Assembly: GCA_905250025.1 (NCBI GenBank)
Contig: CAJNOJ010000210.1
Span: 1 to 64,000 of the forward strand
DNA: 64,000 bases
DNA from: Adineta ricciae
Lineage: Eukaryota > Rotifera > Eurotatoria > Adinetida > Adinetidae
Direction: 5' to 3'
In this document: in pieces, positions 10,448-20,450 of the stretch
Layout: the number at the start of each line of letters is the position of its first letter
How positions within the stretch are numbered: position 1 is the stretch's first letter
The notes under the pieces: model-generated
What the model was told of the DNA's origin: nothing
What the model saw: only the letters and a program-made list of their open reading frames with translations
Database searches by the model: none
Position numbers and translations under genes: made by a program

Positions 10448-12820
10448 TTACAGAGTATAACGCCTTCTCTTCGCTTTACAATGTCGATAACGAGATATAC
10501 CAATGACAAGAATAAGAAATAGAAGAAATGCATTAAGTGGGTATTGTTGAACTATGTCAGGAAGGTATCGAATGATTACTGATCGATCGGCAGTTTCATC
10601 GATAAATTCCATTTTCGAGATGAGATCTTCCGGTCGATTGGATGAGTTGTCTGAATGATGAGATTCTTTAGAAATCAGTGTTGAGTCGATATTGCTCTCG
10701 GAATAATAATGAAGAAGGAAATCCATGGTATTTGAGATATCAAATTCATTCGTATTGATGATTTTACATGTCGGACAAAGAAATTTACTTGGAAATTGAA
10801 CTTTTGGATACTTAGGATCTTCGGTAATGTCCGTATGTAGACGTTCATTGACATGATTATGAACTAAACGATAAAATTCATCGAAAATTTTCGTATAACA
10901 ACAAATCGTTTACTTTTCCAAAGATAAAGAATCGCTTCTTGTTTATTTGTTGTATCAAGTTCAGCTATGTTCACTGTTTCCTTCATAAAATTCTTACGAC
11001 ATTCTCGGCATGTAAAAAAGTACTTGATATAACCTTTGATCGCTAATGGAATCTCCCGAACATCGATTTGTCGAAGTTCTATAGATAAAAAGCATAGAGA
11101 AGACGAGAAGGATCGAGAGATAAAAACCTTTTTGATACTGAGAAACAGTCAATGTATGAAATAGAAGCCAAAGTGCACATGGATAACCTCGATATTGTGG
11201 TTGAGATCCTGCACAATGTTGATACCGATTATGATTCGTCGGTAAATAAGCATCCGATGTTTTCACATCGACAATTTCTTGGAATTTACTCCCGCTGAAA
11301 CCATCGGATTGTTCTTTGACTTTTGATAGTAAACGTTCGAGATAATTCATCACTGGTTCACGACCAGGAAAGTACTAAAAATGAAAATGAGAACACAATT
11401 ATGAGTTTAGATCTAAGATACCTTTGTAAGAATGGTTATCCATTGAATAAGAGCATCATATGCTGGTCCTCGAATACTTTTGAATTGAGGTATTTCTTGT
11501 CGAAACATATGAGATAATGCTAATTCCAGGTCGATCATATTTACTTTCCGACGAGTGGTATTTCGATCGATATTTGCCTCAATATATTCTCGATTTTTAG
11601 CAGATTGGCGTGTGAGTCGTTGTTTATGAAGTGTTTTTCTAATTTGATCCATCGCATCAAATTCTTGATCATTGAAATTAGTGATACTGTTTGTTTGATG
11701 AATGTATAATCGAATAGCACGATTGAACAAACCTCGATTATCAGCATCGAGACTAAAATTCATGAAATGAAGTTTACAAGATGATCGGTATTCTTCTCTT
11801 TACCTTTTATTTTGCTGAACAGGAATCCGTTGTGCAGTTCGGTTTTTCAGAATCACAAATAACGATGGTATATCGGTATTGTTGACATGAAGTTTACGCC
11901 ATAATCGACCGTCGGTTGTCGTACGAAAGATTGTCATTTGGTCTCGATAGTTCGAAAAATCGAGCATTAACTATCGAGATGGAGATGAATATTGTCAAAC
12001 GGAAAAAAGAAAGTTCATACTTGTCGACCAGTAGTATCCTTTCGTTTTTCGAAAACAAGTAAAAGAAGTTTTGTCGTTCGTGGAGCACGAGCGTAAAGTT
12101 CTTCGAATATAACTCGACTAAAATCAATAGATAAAATCACGAACACTAATAGACATTCTTACTTTGCAGGAGTAAAATCTGGCCAGGATTTATATCTTCT
12201 ATGCATATTATCTAGTTGTCGGATCAGCTCTCTCGTGACATAAATGGCATCAGTTGCTGGAATGACGATTACTTTTGATGAATTATCAAAAACCGATTCT
12301 GGTCTGATCAACTATTCGAATTTCGGTATAAAATTTTAATTCAACTGAGAAAAAAGATTACGCGAATTGTCGGAAAACCGCGAACACCATGTTGACGACA
12401 CAAATCGAGATTTGCACCTCCATAGCAATTTATTGCACCAATACGAACAATCATTCTCCATGCTGAACAAAAACAAACGAATTTTAATCCATTTAAATCT
12501 ATTTTTACTTACGCCAAGCAGTTGCCGCAACTTCTCGGTAAGTCTACAACCCAAACAAATTAAAAAGAACGAAGAGAATGATATCTTACATTTGCATATG
12601 TTCGACAATGGCCGCACCAGCTGGCGTAGAATTCAACGGCCCACGCTGTTTTCGACTGGTACACTGTCGATGAAAAGTTTTCACTAGAAAGTACAGCTAC
12701 TTTATCCGTGCCGTTGTACAACGATATAGCCTCTCCAACTCCCACAGCAATGGATGAGATTGGATGACTACGATTGAGAATTACAAAGAAAATGAGTGGG
12801 AGAACGTTGAGTAGATACAT
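10448..12820 (-). CDS. QSOX: Quiescin sulfhydryl oxidase (QSOX family)
   Basis: Flavin-linked oxidase that makes disulfides in secretory proteins and reduces oxygen to peroxide. The ATG at 12820 opens a hydrophobic signal peptide ([15 protein letters not shown]). A thioredoxin domain follows with the active site WCGHC (about 12615) and the following segment [17 protein letters not shown] (about 12370-12420). A poorly conserved helical middle leads to an Erv/ALR FAD domain containing [19 protein letters not shown] (about 11150-11210), the CxxC pair CREC (about 11000), HNHVNERL (about 10855) and CPTC (about 10765). A transmembrane segment, [16 protein letters not shown], precedes a short basic end, as in animal QSOX. 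There are roughly nine exons with short introns. The first exon has a further in-frame TTG upstream, but the ATG is preferred. Confidence 0.93.
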
Positions 12821-13100
12821 GAGAGACTCATCTATATCCAATCTTCAATAAAAGAAAGAAAATAATGAAGAATTGATCGATAGTTTACTTCTGTCAATAT
12901 GTATCTTATCTGATAAGGTGATTTTCGTCTTCTCTCTGCGATAATTATCAAGAGCAAATATCTTTTTTTCATCAGATGATTTTTAGTAAAAACAATCACA
13001 AGAGTGATCTCTAATAATCAACTACTAAGAAAAAAGTGTTGTTTTGTTAAAAAACTAAGTCCAGTTTGAAATCATCGAGAAGGACAACAGTAAACTTTTC
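12821..13100. other. Short spacer between QSOX and ECHS1
   Basis: About 280 bp of AT-rich spacer. Both flanking genes are on the minus strand, so it holds the 3' UTR of ECHS1 and the 5' leader of QSOX. No other feature seen. Confidence 0.5.
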
Positions 13101-14392
13101 TTATTGACCGGTAAAGTTTGGTTTACGTTTTTCAATAAATGCTGTCATGCCTTCTTTTCGATCAGCCTATTCGAAAACGAAAGAAAAAGCGTCAATTTTC
13201 TTTTTTTCGATCGTATTTACAACTCACCAGACCAAATGTTGTGTGGAATAGACGTTTTTCAAATCGATTACCTTCAGCCAATGTTGTTTCAAACGCTTTT
13301 CGAAATTCATACTCACAAATACATCAAGAATGAAAGATTTAAGACAATTTACCTGCATTCACGGCTTCTTTCGCTAATTGTACGACAATTCTTGAATGAC
13401 TAGCGATTTTCTCTGCTGTCTTGATCGCTTCATCAACAAGTTGATTCGCTGGAAAAACAGCACTGACTAAACCGATTTGATACGCTTCTTTCGCCTTAAT
13501 TCTGTTGCCAGTCAAAACCATTTCCATCGCTTTCGATTTTCCTACATAACGTGGCAAACGTTGGGTACCACCAGCACCTTTCCACAGTAACTAATACCAT
13601 CAAATCATTATCAAGAGTCTTCTCTTACCGGGAATGGTACCAATGATAATCTCTGGTTGACCAAATTCAGCTTCTTCACCAGCATAGATAATATCACACA
13701 TCATTGATAATTCACATCCACCTCCCAACTAGAACGAGGAGGAGATAAAGACGAAAAATATAGATAGTTATGCTTACGGCAAAGCCATTAACAGCAGCAA
13801 TGATTGGTTTTTTGATTTTGGAAACAGCGGACCATTGATCAAGAAAACCTCCGCCTACAACTTGTGGTAATGTATTATTCTGCATTTCTCGGATATCAGC
13901 ACCGGCTAAACAAGTCTCAAACACGATGTTTCCTCTGAAAATGACAAAGATATTCTTACCAGCGAATGCGCGTGTACTGCCTGTTAAGACAATACAACCG
14001 ATTTTTTCATCTCTATCGAGTGATTCCAATACAGAGCTTAACTAGAACGAAAGGATGAATATCTATGGAACGAGCTTTTATTATTTACTTCTTTCATTAA
14101 TCCATCACATAAAGCATTTAATGCTTTAGGACGATTCAATTGGACTAGGGCAATATTGGAGTCTTTTCCTTTGACATCAACTAACAAGTAGTCATATTTC
14201 TTTTGTTCATTACCACCTATAGATGTAAAACAAGACGTGATCCGTTTTATAGATCTTGAATGAACTACTTTGTTGTGTCGATGATAATCGAAGCGCTAAT
14301 GCTGAGACATTATGTGGTTTGGTAAGAAGTGTTGATGCTGTTGTTCCAGAACGGGTAATAAACTGCGAAAAGGTTCGTGCGAGAAAACTCAT
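13101..14392 (-). CDS. ECHS1: Short-chain enoyl-CoA hydratase, mitochondrial
   Basis: Hydrates 2-trans-enoyl-CoA in mitochondrial beta-oxidation and valine breakdown. The N-terminus ([16 protein letters not shown]) is basic and hydroxylated, as expected for a matrix targeting peptide. Crotonase-fold motifs follow in order: [11 protein letters not shown] (about 14130), the oxyanion-hole segment AGADIREM (about 13900), [11 protein letters not shown] (about 13800), [12 protein letters not shown] with the first catalytic Glu, [14 protein letters not shown] with the second (about 13635-13680), and [18 protein letters not shown] (about 13530-13575). The C-terminal helices end in [10 protein letters not shown]. 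About six exons; both catalytic glutamates are intact. Upstream neighbour in the same direction; divergent from the LysM gene. Confidence 0.95.
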
Positions 14393-15306
14393 CTAGAAAA
14401 AAAGTTATTCAAAAATAATAGCATAGTACGAATATATTTTCAGTAAATGGTGTACTCGATTCCGATTTATAGTGAAACAGGAGCAGAATTGGATTGGATG
14501 GAACTTGTACCAATAAAGAATGTACTCGTTAATGGAATGGGAGGAAGGAATGTACTCACTGGGCTCTTTTATTAACGATTTCGTTCCTCGCCGGGAATGA
14601 ATACTCCAAGTTATTTACTGTGTAAATAAGTGTTTTGATTCTCTATATCTAGCTCTGTTTCTTTGGATGACACGGTTGATACGACCAAATGTTCGAATTC
14701 AAATACTATTCTGCGTTTTTTCTTGTTACTTAAAAAAGCATACCAAATTTGAATATCAAAAATCCATTCATTCAACATTTTCCCACATGAAAAGTAATCG
14801 ACTGAAGACTTTCTAAAACAATCTTAACACCCATATAAACATATTTTTCCTATTTCGCTATGATCAACTCATGAATATGTTGTTGCTGTTTCTATTTTGG
14901 CAAACAATTCAAATAAATAAGAGTTTTCCTATACGATGAATGTTTATTCACTGTCTGCTTGTGTTGAAAAACTGATAGACTATAACATAGTGTCTTCATT
15001 TTGAATATCAAAGTAATCGACATCCGTTGAATACTAAACAATCACAATAATTTTGCACTATTGTATCATAATAACCATAAATCGTTCTAGAATCGTCGTT
15101 GTGAATAGATGTCCTCAGCTTATGAAAACTATACTCTCGGATAAGCCAATGAAAAGCGAGCATCGATTCCTATTAAACTAACAAACGCATTAGAGATGCT
15201 TTATTTTTTTTCTGCTATATAGACAATAAATCGTGCACATTAGAAAGTAACACAATAGAATGAGTAAAACACTCGTCATTATTACAAAATCTTGATTTTT
15301 TTCCTC
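14393..15306. other. Divergent intergenic region
   Basis: About 0.9 kb between ECHS1 (minus) and the LysM gene (plus), so it should contain both promoters. AT-rich; I see no clear core-promoter motif, RNA gene or repeat. Confidence 0.4.
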
Positions 15307-16156
15307 ATGGATAAATTTCCAACAGACAATTCATCTAGTCCATTTGATGTCTCACCAGAAGCGCGTACACTTCGCGATGTTGTTCATAGTTCAAAAAATA
15401 CCGGAAGAAACTATGGTAGTTTAGCAAAATCTCAAATTCAACCGATCTTTTACATATCTCATCGTGTCGAATTAGACGATACACTACAAAGATTGGCATT
15501 AAAATACAGCATTAACGTAAGTCTTATCCTTGAAAGATCCTCTTTTATCTGTAAATATTTTTCTCTCGAAAAGATTCAAGAAATTAAACGAGTTAATCAA
15601 GTCTGGTCAGACGCTGAACTACGTTTACTCGAGTCAGTTTACATTCCAGTCAATGCTACTCAATTAACAAGCCTTCAAAGTTTATATCCTTCATTAGAAA
15701 TACTCCAGAATTTACCTCCAATAACCAATCGTCGACAATCATCAATCAATGAAGACGCAACCTCATCGATGCGTTCATCCGACAGCACAACTTCCATTCC
15801 CACTAGCAATACTTCATCCTATCAAGATTACTTCTCAAAAATCGATCAACAAATTCGATTAACTAAGAAATCTCTGCAATCACTCGATATGAATCCACAA
15901 GACTCAAAGTAAAGGATTTTCATTGACTAAAATTCTGTATTCATTAGTTTCATCTTGCAGTGTACAATCGACGTTGGAGTCGGATATAACTTCGACTCGT
16001 ACGACAATGCGAAACAATGATCGACATCGAGGTGCACATCATCTATCTGATAACAGTGTATTTGTTAATATCATGTCTCAAAATTCTCGTGAAAAGTATA
16101 TCTCAACAGCACTTCAACGAATTCAACGAGAAAAGGATAACTTCGATGAACTTTGA
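15307..16156 (+). CDS. LysM domain-containing protein (LYSMD1/2-like)
   Basis: Small intracellular-type LysM protein. The ATG at 15307 (MDKFPTDNSSSPFDV) is chosen over an upstream in-frame TTG. The LysM domain reads HRVELDDTLQRLALKYSIN, then, after a 57-nt intron (about 15517-15573), EIKRVNQVWSDAELRLLES and YIPV. The intron is a multiple of three without a stop, so unspliced RNA would still read through. The rest is Ser/Thr-rich and probably disordered, with a second intron at about 15911-15959, ending in a short charged segment (QRIQREKDNFDEL). Animal LYSMD1/2 proteins have the same short single-LysM layout; their role is poorly defined. There is no signal peptide or membrane segment. Confidence 0.85.
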
Positions 16157-16466
16157 AATCTTTTACTATTTTATTTATTTATTCATTTATCTTAATCTTC
16201 CTTTCGTTGTCATGTATAATCCTTGAATATGATGTATTTTAAGTGTGTTCAATGGCAAACGTTGATGGCAAGATAAATGTTCGAACGCCGAATAGTTTCT
16301 TTTCATTATAGATTTCATTGGTACAGGAAAAAGATTCTGATATGAGTTCACAGTGATGTTAACGGAGTCGACGTGAGTATCAAGCCGAACGTTGATGTGA
16401 CATAGATAAGATCAGGGCCAAAGAACTAACGAATTGATAGAAAGTCCTTTCTGAAATGATTTCATG
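16157..16466. other. Spacer
   Basis: About 310 bp, AT-rich, between two plus-strand genes. Nothing recognised apart from the acceptor-like tract at its 3' end. Confidence 0.4.
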
Positions 16467-16476
16467 CTATTTTCAG
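16467..16476 (+). promoter_or_regulatory. Acceptor-like TTTTCAG abutting the start codon
   Basis: The ATG at 16477 follows directly after CTATTTTCAG. No upstream donor exon with coding content is seen, so this may be a spliced-leader trans-splice acceptor. The alternative is an in-frame ATG at 16456, which would add seven residues. Confidence 0.4.
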
Positions 16477-18098
16477 ATGCAAAAAGTCGATTGTTTAATT
16501 GTTGGAGGTGGAATTGTTGGAGTCGCTGTTGCTCGTAATCTGCAATCAACATTTTCAAATTTGAAATGTTTATTAGTCGAGAAAGAAGATATCCTTGGTT
16601 AGAACAGTTCAACAATAATCAAGAGAATTCTTCAATTTGTTCGTTTTCTAGCTAAGCACCAAACGGGTCATAATTCCGGTGTGATACATGCTGGAGTTTA
16701 TTATAAACCTGATTCATTGAAGGCCAAGCTATGTATCGAAGGTTTAAAGCGAATTTATGAATATTGTGATGCGAATCATTTACCATACAGAAAATGCGGC
16801 AAAGTCTGATGAAAAAATCGAAGTCTTTTTCAAGTATAATTTCGTTGTTTTAGATTATCGTTGCGGTTGAGCGTGATCAATTAGCACGGTTGGATGATTT
16901 ATATCAGCGAGCAAAACAAAATGGTGTTCAGGATGTCAGAATGCTTGATTCGAATCAAATTCGAGAAATCGAGCCGAATTGTCGAGTAAAATGAGTTCTC
17001 GTCACGCAATTCTCAGCATTCGTTTTTGCTTTATTCAGGGTATTCGCGCCATCCATAGTCCACATACCGGTATTGTTGATTACGGTTTGTTGTGTCGACA
17101 TTTTGGCAAAAGTTTCGAACAACTTGGTGGACGTATTGCACTTAATTTTGAAGCGGACAAGTTTCTTCCATCCGATGATCCCTCGTATCCAATACGAATA
17201 ACAAGCAAAACTAACGTAAGTAATGTTTAACCGTTTTGCAAGGCGAGCAATGAATTTCGATGTTTTAGTCAAGTTATCTTAGTCGATATGTGATTACTTG
17301 TGGTGGATTACAAGCAGATCAACTTGCCATGGCTTGTGGAGGCTCAAAAAACCCAACTATTGTACCATTTCGCGGAGATTATCTTAAATTGAAAAGAAAC
17401 ACCGAGAAATTGAAGATTAATGGAAATATCTATCCGGTTCCTGACCCCAAATTTCCTTTTCTCGGTAACATGAGCATATAATCTTCCTCTTGTGTGCACA
17501 GATCTCGTTTCAATTCAGGTGTTCACTTTACTCCAAGAATGGATGGTTCAGTATGGCTTGGCCCAAACGCTGTTCTTTCAATGAAACGTGAGGGATATGG
17601 TTTGTTGGACTTTAGTCCTCGTGATATGATTGATCACGTATTAAATGGGTAAATCGAAATCAAATGGCTTAAATAACATCTCTTTTGATACCCTATTCTT
17701 TTAGTGGTCTTCGTAAACTTGCTTGGAAACATCTTGGTTATGGTTTTAATGAAATGCGTCGGGCTTATTCGTTGAGAGCAACCGTTCACGAATTACAAAA
17801 ATTCGTTCCCGCATTGAATGTCAGTGACGTCGAGCGGTAATTACTTACGAGGATTCGATTTTTAAGAAATTTATCTGTGTGTGTTTCTTTTTGACGCAGT
17901 GGACCAAGTGGTGTTCGTGCACAAGCATTGTCATCTGATGGAAATCTTGTAGAAGATTTCGTGTTTGAAACAGTGAATACCGGCGATTTGAAAAATCGTA
18001 TTTTACATGTTCGAAATGCACCAAGTCCAGCTGCTACATCTTCGTTACCAATTGCCGATATGGTTGTTGCTAAAGCAAAAGAATGCTTCAATCTTTGA
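16477..18098 (+). CDS. L2HGDH: L-2-hydroxyglutarate dehydrogenase
   Basis: FAD-dependent mitochondrial enzyme oxidising L-2-hydroxyglutarate to 2-oxoglutarate (metabolite repair). The dinucleotide-binding start [18 protein letters not shown] (about 16490-16545) is followed by [18 protein letters not shown], the family signature around the flavin (about 16657-16710), [14 protein letters not shown] across an intron, [31 protein letters not shown] (about 17290-17330), [29 protein letters not shown] (about 17520-17575) and the C-terminal FAD contact [20 protein letters not shown] (about 17903-17962). About eight exons with no broken frame. No clear mitochondrial presequence precedes the FAD domain, which is unusual for the family. 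It ends 118 bp before UBXN1 on the same strand. Confidence 0.94.
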
Positions 18099-18185
18099 TT
18101 TTTTCCGTCTTTCCTCTTTTTTTGTACTTATTTAATTTTTAGTATAACGGTAGAATATTGATGGTTTCACTAAGGACAATGAACT

Positions 18186-18195
18186 TTATTTGTAG
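18186..18195 (+). promoter_or_regulatory. Acceptor-like TTATTTGTAG between L2HGDH and UBXN1
   Basis: A pyrimidine-rich tract ending in AG lies 21 nt upstream of the UBXN1 ATG, within the 118-bp intergenic gap. It is consistent with trans-splicing of a downstream operon gene; unproven. Confidence 0.35.
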
Positions 18196-18216
18196 ATAAG
18201 ATTATTGTCAATCATC

Positions 18217-19494
18217 ATGTCACTCGCTCAACAACTCGCAGAAATGGGTTTTCAGCAACCTCAAATGTACGTTGTTGTTCCATTTATATTTCTCTGTGTA
18301 TGAATATTTCGTTTTAGAGATAGCGCGATTAACACAGGTAAAGCAGCGAATTTAGAACAAGCGATCGATTGGTAATGTTGATTGCCATTTGTTTGTATGA
18401 ATGCGATTGTTTGTTTATTTAGGATCACATCACATGAAGGTGAAATCGCGTCGGGAGGTGTAGAGAGTGCTCAACCCACACTTAATTTGAGCTCTAGTAC
18501 GGCAGCAACGACGACAGAAGCAGCTAGCGAAGCGAATTCATTGAAATGTGATGAGTAATGATAGAAGGATCGTCGTCTGCATTGGTTTTAATACGATTGG
18601 ATTGATTGTAGATGTGGTAAATTATTGAAAGATGCTGATATGGCTACAGCGCATGCTTTAAGAACGAACCATTCAAGTTTTTCGGAATGTACAGAAGCGA
18701 TTAAACCGCTAACAGTTGAGGAAAAAGAAGAAATGAAAAAAAAGTTAGTTTGATTATTCATATTCTTCAACTTTAGAATTCTTCTTCTTTATACTAGACT
18801 TCAGGAACGTATCGTCGCCAGACGTCAGGAGCAAAAAATAGCTGAAGAACAAAAAGCTATTGAAATGGAGAAGAAACGTATCGTTGATGGCAAAACTTTA
18901 TCAGATTTAAAGCAAAAGTAACGATATTTTCCCTTCACACTTCTTTACATTTCATTGAGATATCTTTTTCCCATTTCAAGACGTGAAGAAGAAGAAATGA
19001 AGAAAATCGCCGAAGCCAATCGTCGTGAAAAGATCGAAACTCAACTCGCTAAACAACGTGCGATTGAACAAATTGAAGCCGATAAACGCGCTCGACGCGA
19101 AAAAGCCGCTGCTGAGAAGAACGGAGGAATTGTCGGAGACGTTCCTACACCTAAACCTCAACCCATCGTTCCTCCTCAACCCGCACGACAATACGATGAA
19201 TGTAATTTACAAGTCCGTTTGTCTGACGGTTCGACTGTTCGTCAACTGTTCAAAGCAGCTGATCGATTCGAAAAAGTTATGGAATGGATTCGTGGAACTC
19301 AACAATCTGGTCCATTTATTCTTGTACAAAACTTTCCTAAGAAAGATTTCAATGAAAATGATAACCATAAGACATTGACTGAACTTGGTAAATCGATTAG
19401 AACGATCTCTTTTTCTATTATTTTCAATTATTTTTCAGGTCTCGTCCCGTCCGGATCATTGATGGTAAAAGCCTTGGCACATTTTCAAACATAG
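18217..19494 (+). CDS. UBXN1: UBX domain protein 1 (SAKS1 type)
   Basis: p97/VCP and ubiquitin adaptor of the UBXN1 class. The N-terminal UBA domain reads MSLAQQLAEMGFQQPQIDSA with AIDWITSHEGE. A C2H2-like zinc segment follows (CDECGKLLKD with His at the HALRTNH step, about 18550-18680), then a long charged coiled coil (about 18730-19110), a proline linker (PTPKPQPIVPPQPARQ) and a UBX domain (NLQVRLSDGSTVRQLF to LVPSGSLMVKA). The last intron (about 19387-19438) has no in-frame stop. Order and length match animal UBXN1. It follows L2HGDH closely and may be co-transcribed with it. Confidence 0.93.
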
Positions 19495-19648
19495 TTTGAT
19501 TTCACTTCTGTCAATTCCTATTCTCTTTTTTTTACATAAATAAATAACCAAGACCATCGTGATATAAACAAGGATATATTTGTAAATCGATCATAAATGA
19601 CAAGAGTTCGAGATTAAATTGCAATACACATCTGATTGAGAACATATT

Positions 19649-20374
19649 TTACTCCGAATTATTACTGTTAAAATGAGGATATCCACCACTGCTACCAAAA
19701 CCGTTTAAACCACGGGTAGTATCGTCAAGTTTCTAAGAGAAAATTTTCGACGATTTGAGAAAACGATGATAAATTATGAACAAACTTGTTCTTCGACTAG
19801 ATCAACCAATTCGATTTTTTCGCAAATCAATTGCGCAATACGATCACCACGATTAACTAATATTAAACAAAAACTTGAATCGATCATCGGAGGGAGTTTG
19901 TCTCTTACTGATAAAATCTGAATCATTATGATTAAACAAAACAACGGCAACATTACCACGATAATCTGCATCAATCACACCAGCTATTCCAAATGCAAAT
20001 GTACAAATCATAGGAAGACAAAAATCTAATCCTACCTCCAGTATCAATGCCAAATTTAGCAGCGAGACCAGACCGAGGAGCTGAAAAATAATCCGATTAA
20101 CTTCATAAACATTTTTCTCTAAATTCTCGCTCACCAATTCGACCGTAACAACCAGTTGGTACAGAAATTTGAATATCGGTTAGTGCTGTTAGCCTACCGC
20201 GTGCTGGTACAACATATTGATAAGCACTAGAGATTACCGTTCGGATGGAAAGTCGAATATAGGTGAGGATTACCTACGAAGATCCCAACCGGCGGCATCA
20301 GTTGAACCTTTCGATGGTGAAAATGCAAATTCTGTAAGTTTAGCAAATTTTAACAAAGCCTTTGTCGATGCCAT
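19649..20374 (-). CDS. DUT: dUTP diphosphatase (dUTPase)
   Basis: Trimeric all-beta dUTPase that hydrolyses dUTP to dUMP and keeps uracil out of DNA. All five family motifs are present: motif 1 STDAAGWDL (about 20290), motif 2 PRSGLAAKFGIDTGG (about 20040-20085), motif 3 GVIDADYRGNVAVVLFN (about 19935-19985), motif 4 GDRIAQLICEKIELVD (about 19800-19850) and the C-terminal P-loop-like motif 5 RGLNGFGSSGG (about 19690-19720). The ATG at 20374 gives MASTKALLKFAKLTEFAF with no long targeting sequence. Five exons or so. It starts only 76 bp after the stop of RIG-I-like gene A on the same strand, with an acceptor-like AATTCTAG just upstream. Confidence 0.95.
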
Positions 20375-20387
20375 TCGAAAGAGATAT

Positions 20388-20398
20388 CTAGAATTCAA
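20388..20398 (-). promoter_or_regulatory. Acceptor-like site upstream of dUTPase
   Basis: On the minus strand TTGAATTCTAG sits 13 nt before the dUTPase ATG, inside a 76-bp gap after the preceding gene. The gap is too small for an ordinary promoter, which favours polycistronic transcription with trans-splicing; inference. Confidence 0.4.
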
Positions 20399-20450
20399 TA
20401 AATTATATATCAAAAATCACCGGACAATGTCAAAAAATATAAAATCAAGG

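Noticed and set aside
10448..12841. QSOX start at 12841 (seven residues upstream)
   Set aside because: The codon is TTG; the first ATG in frame is at 12820 and directly opens a good signal peptide.
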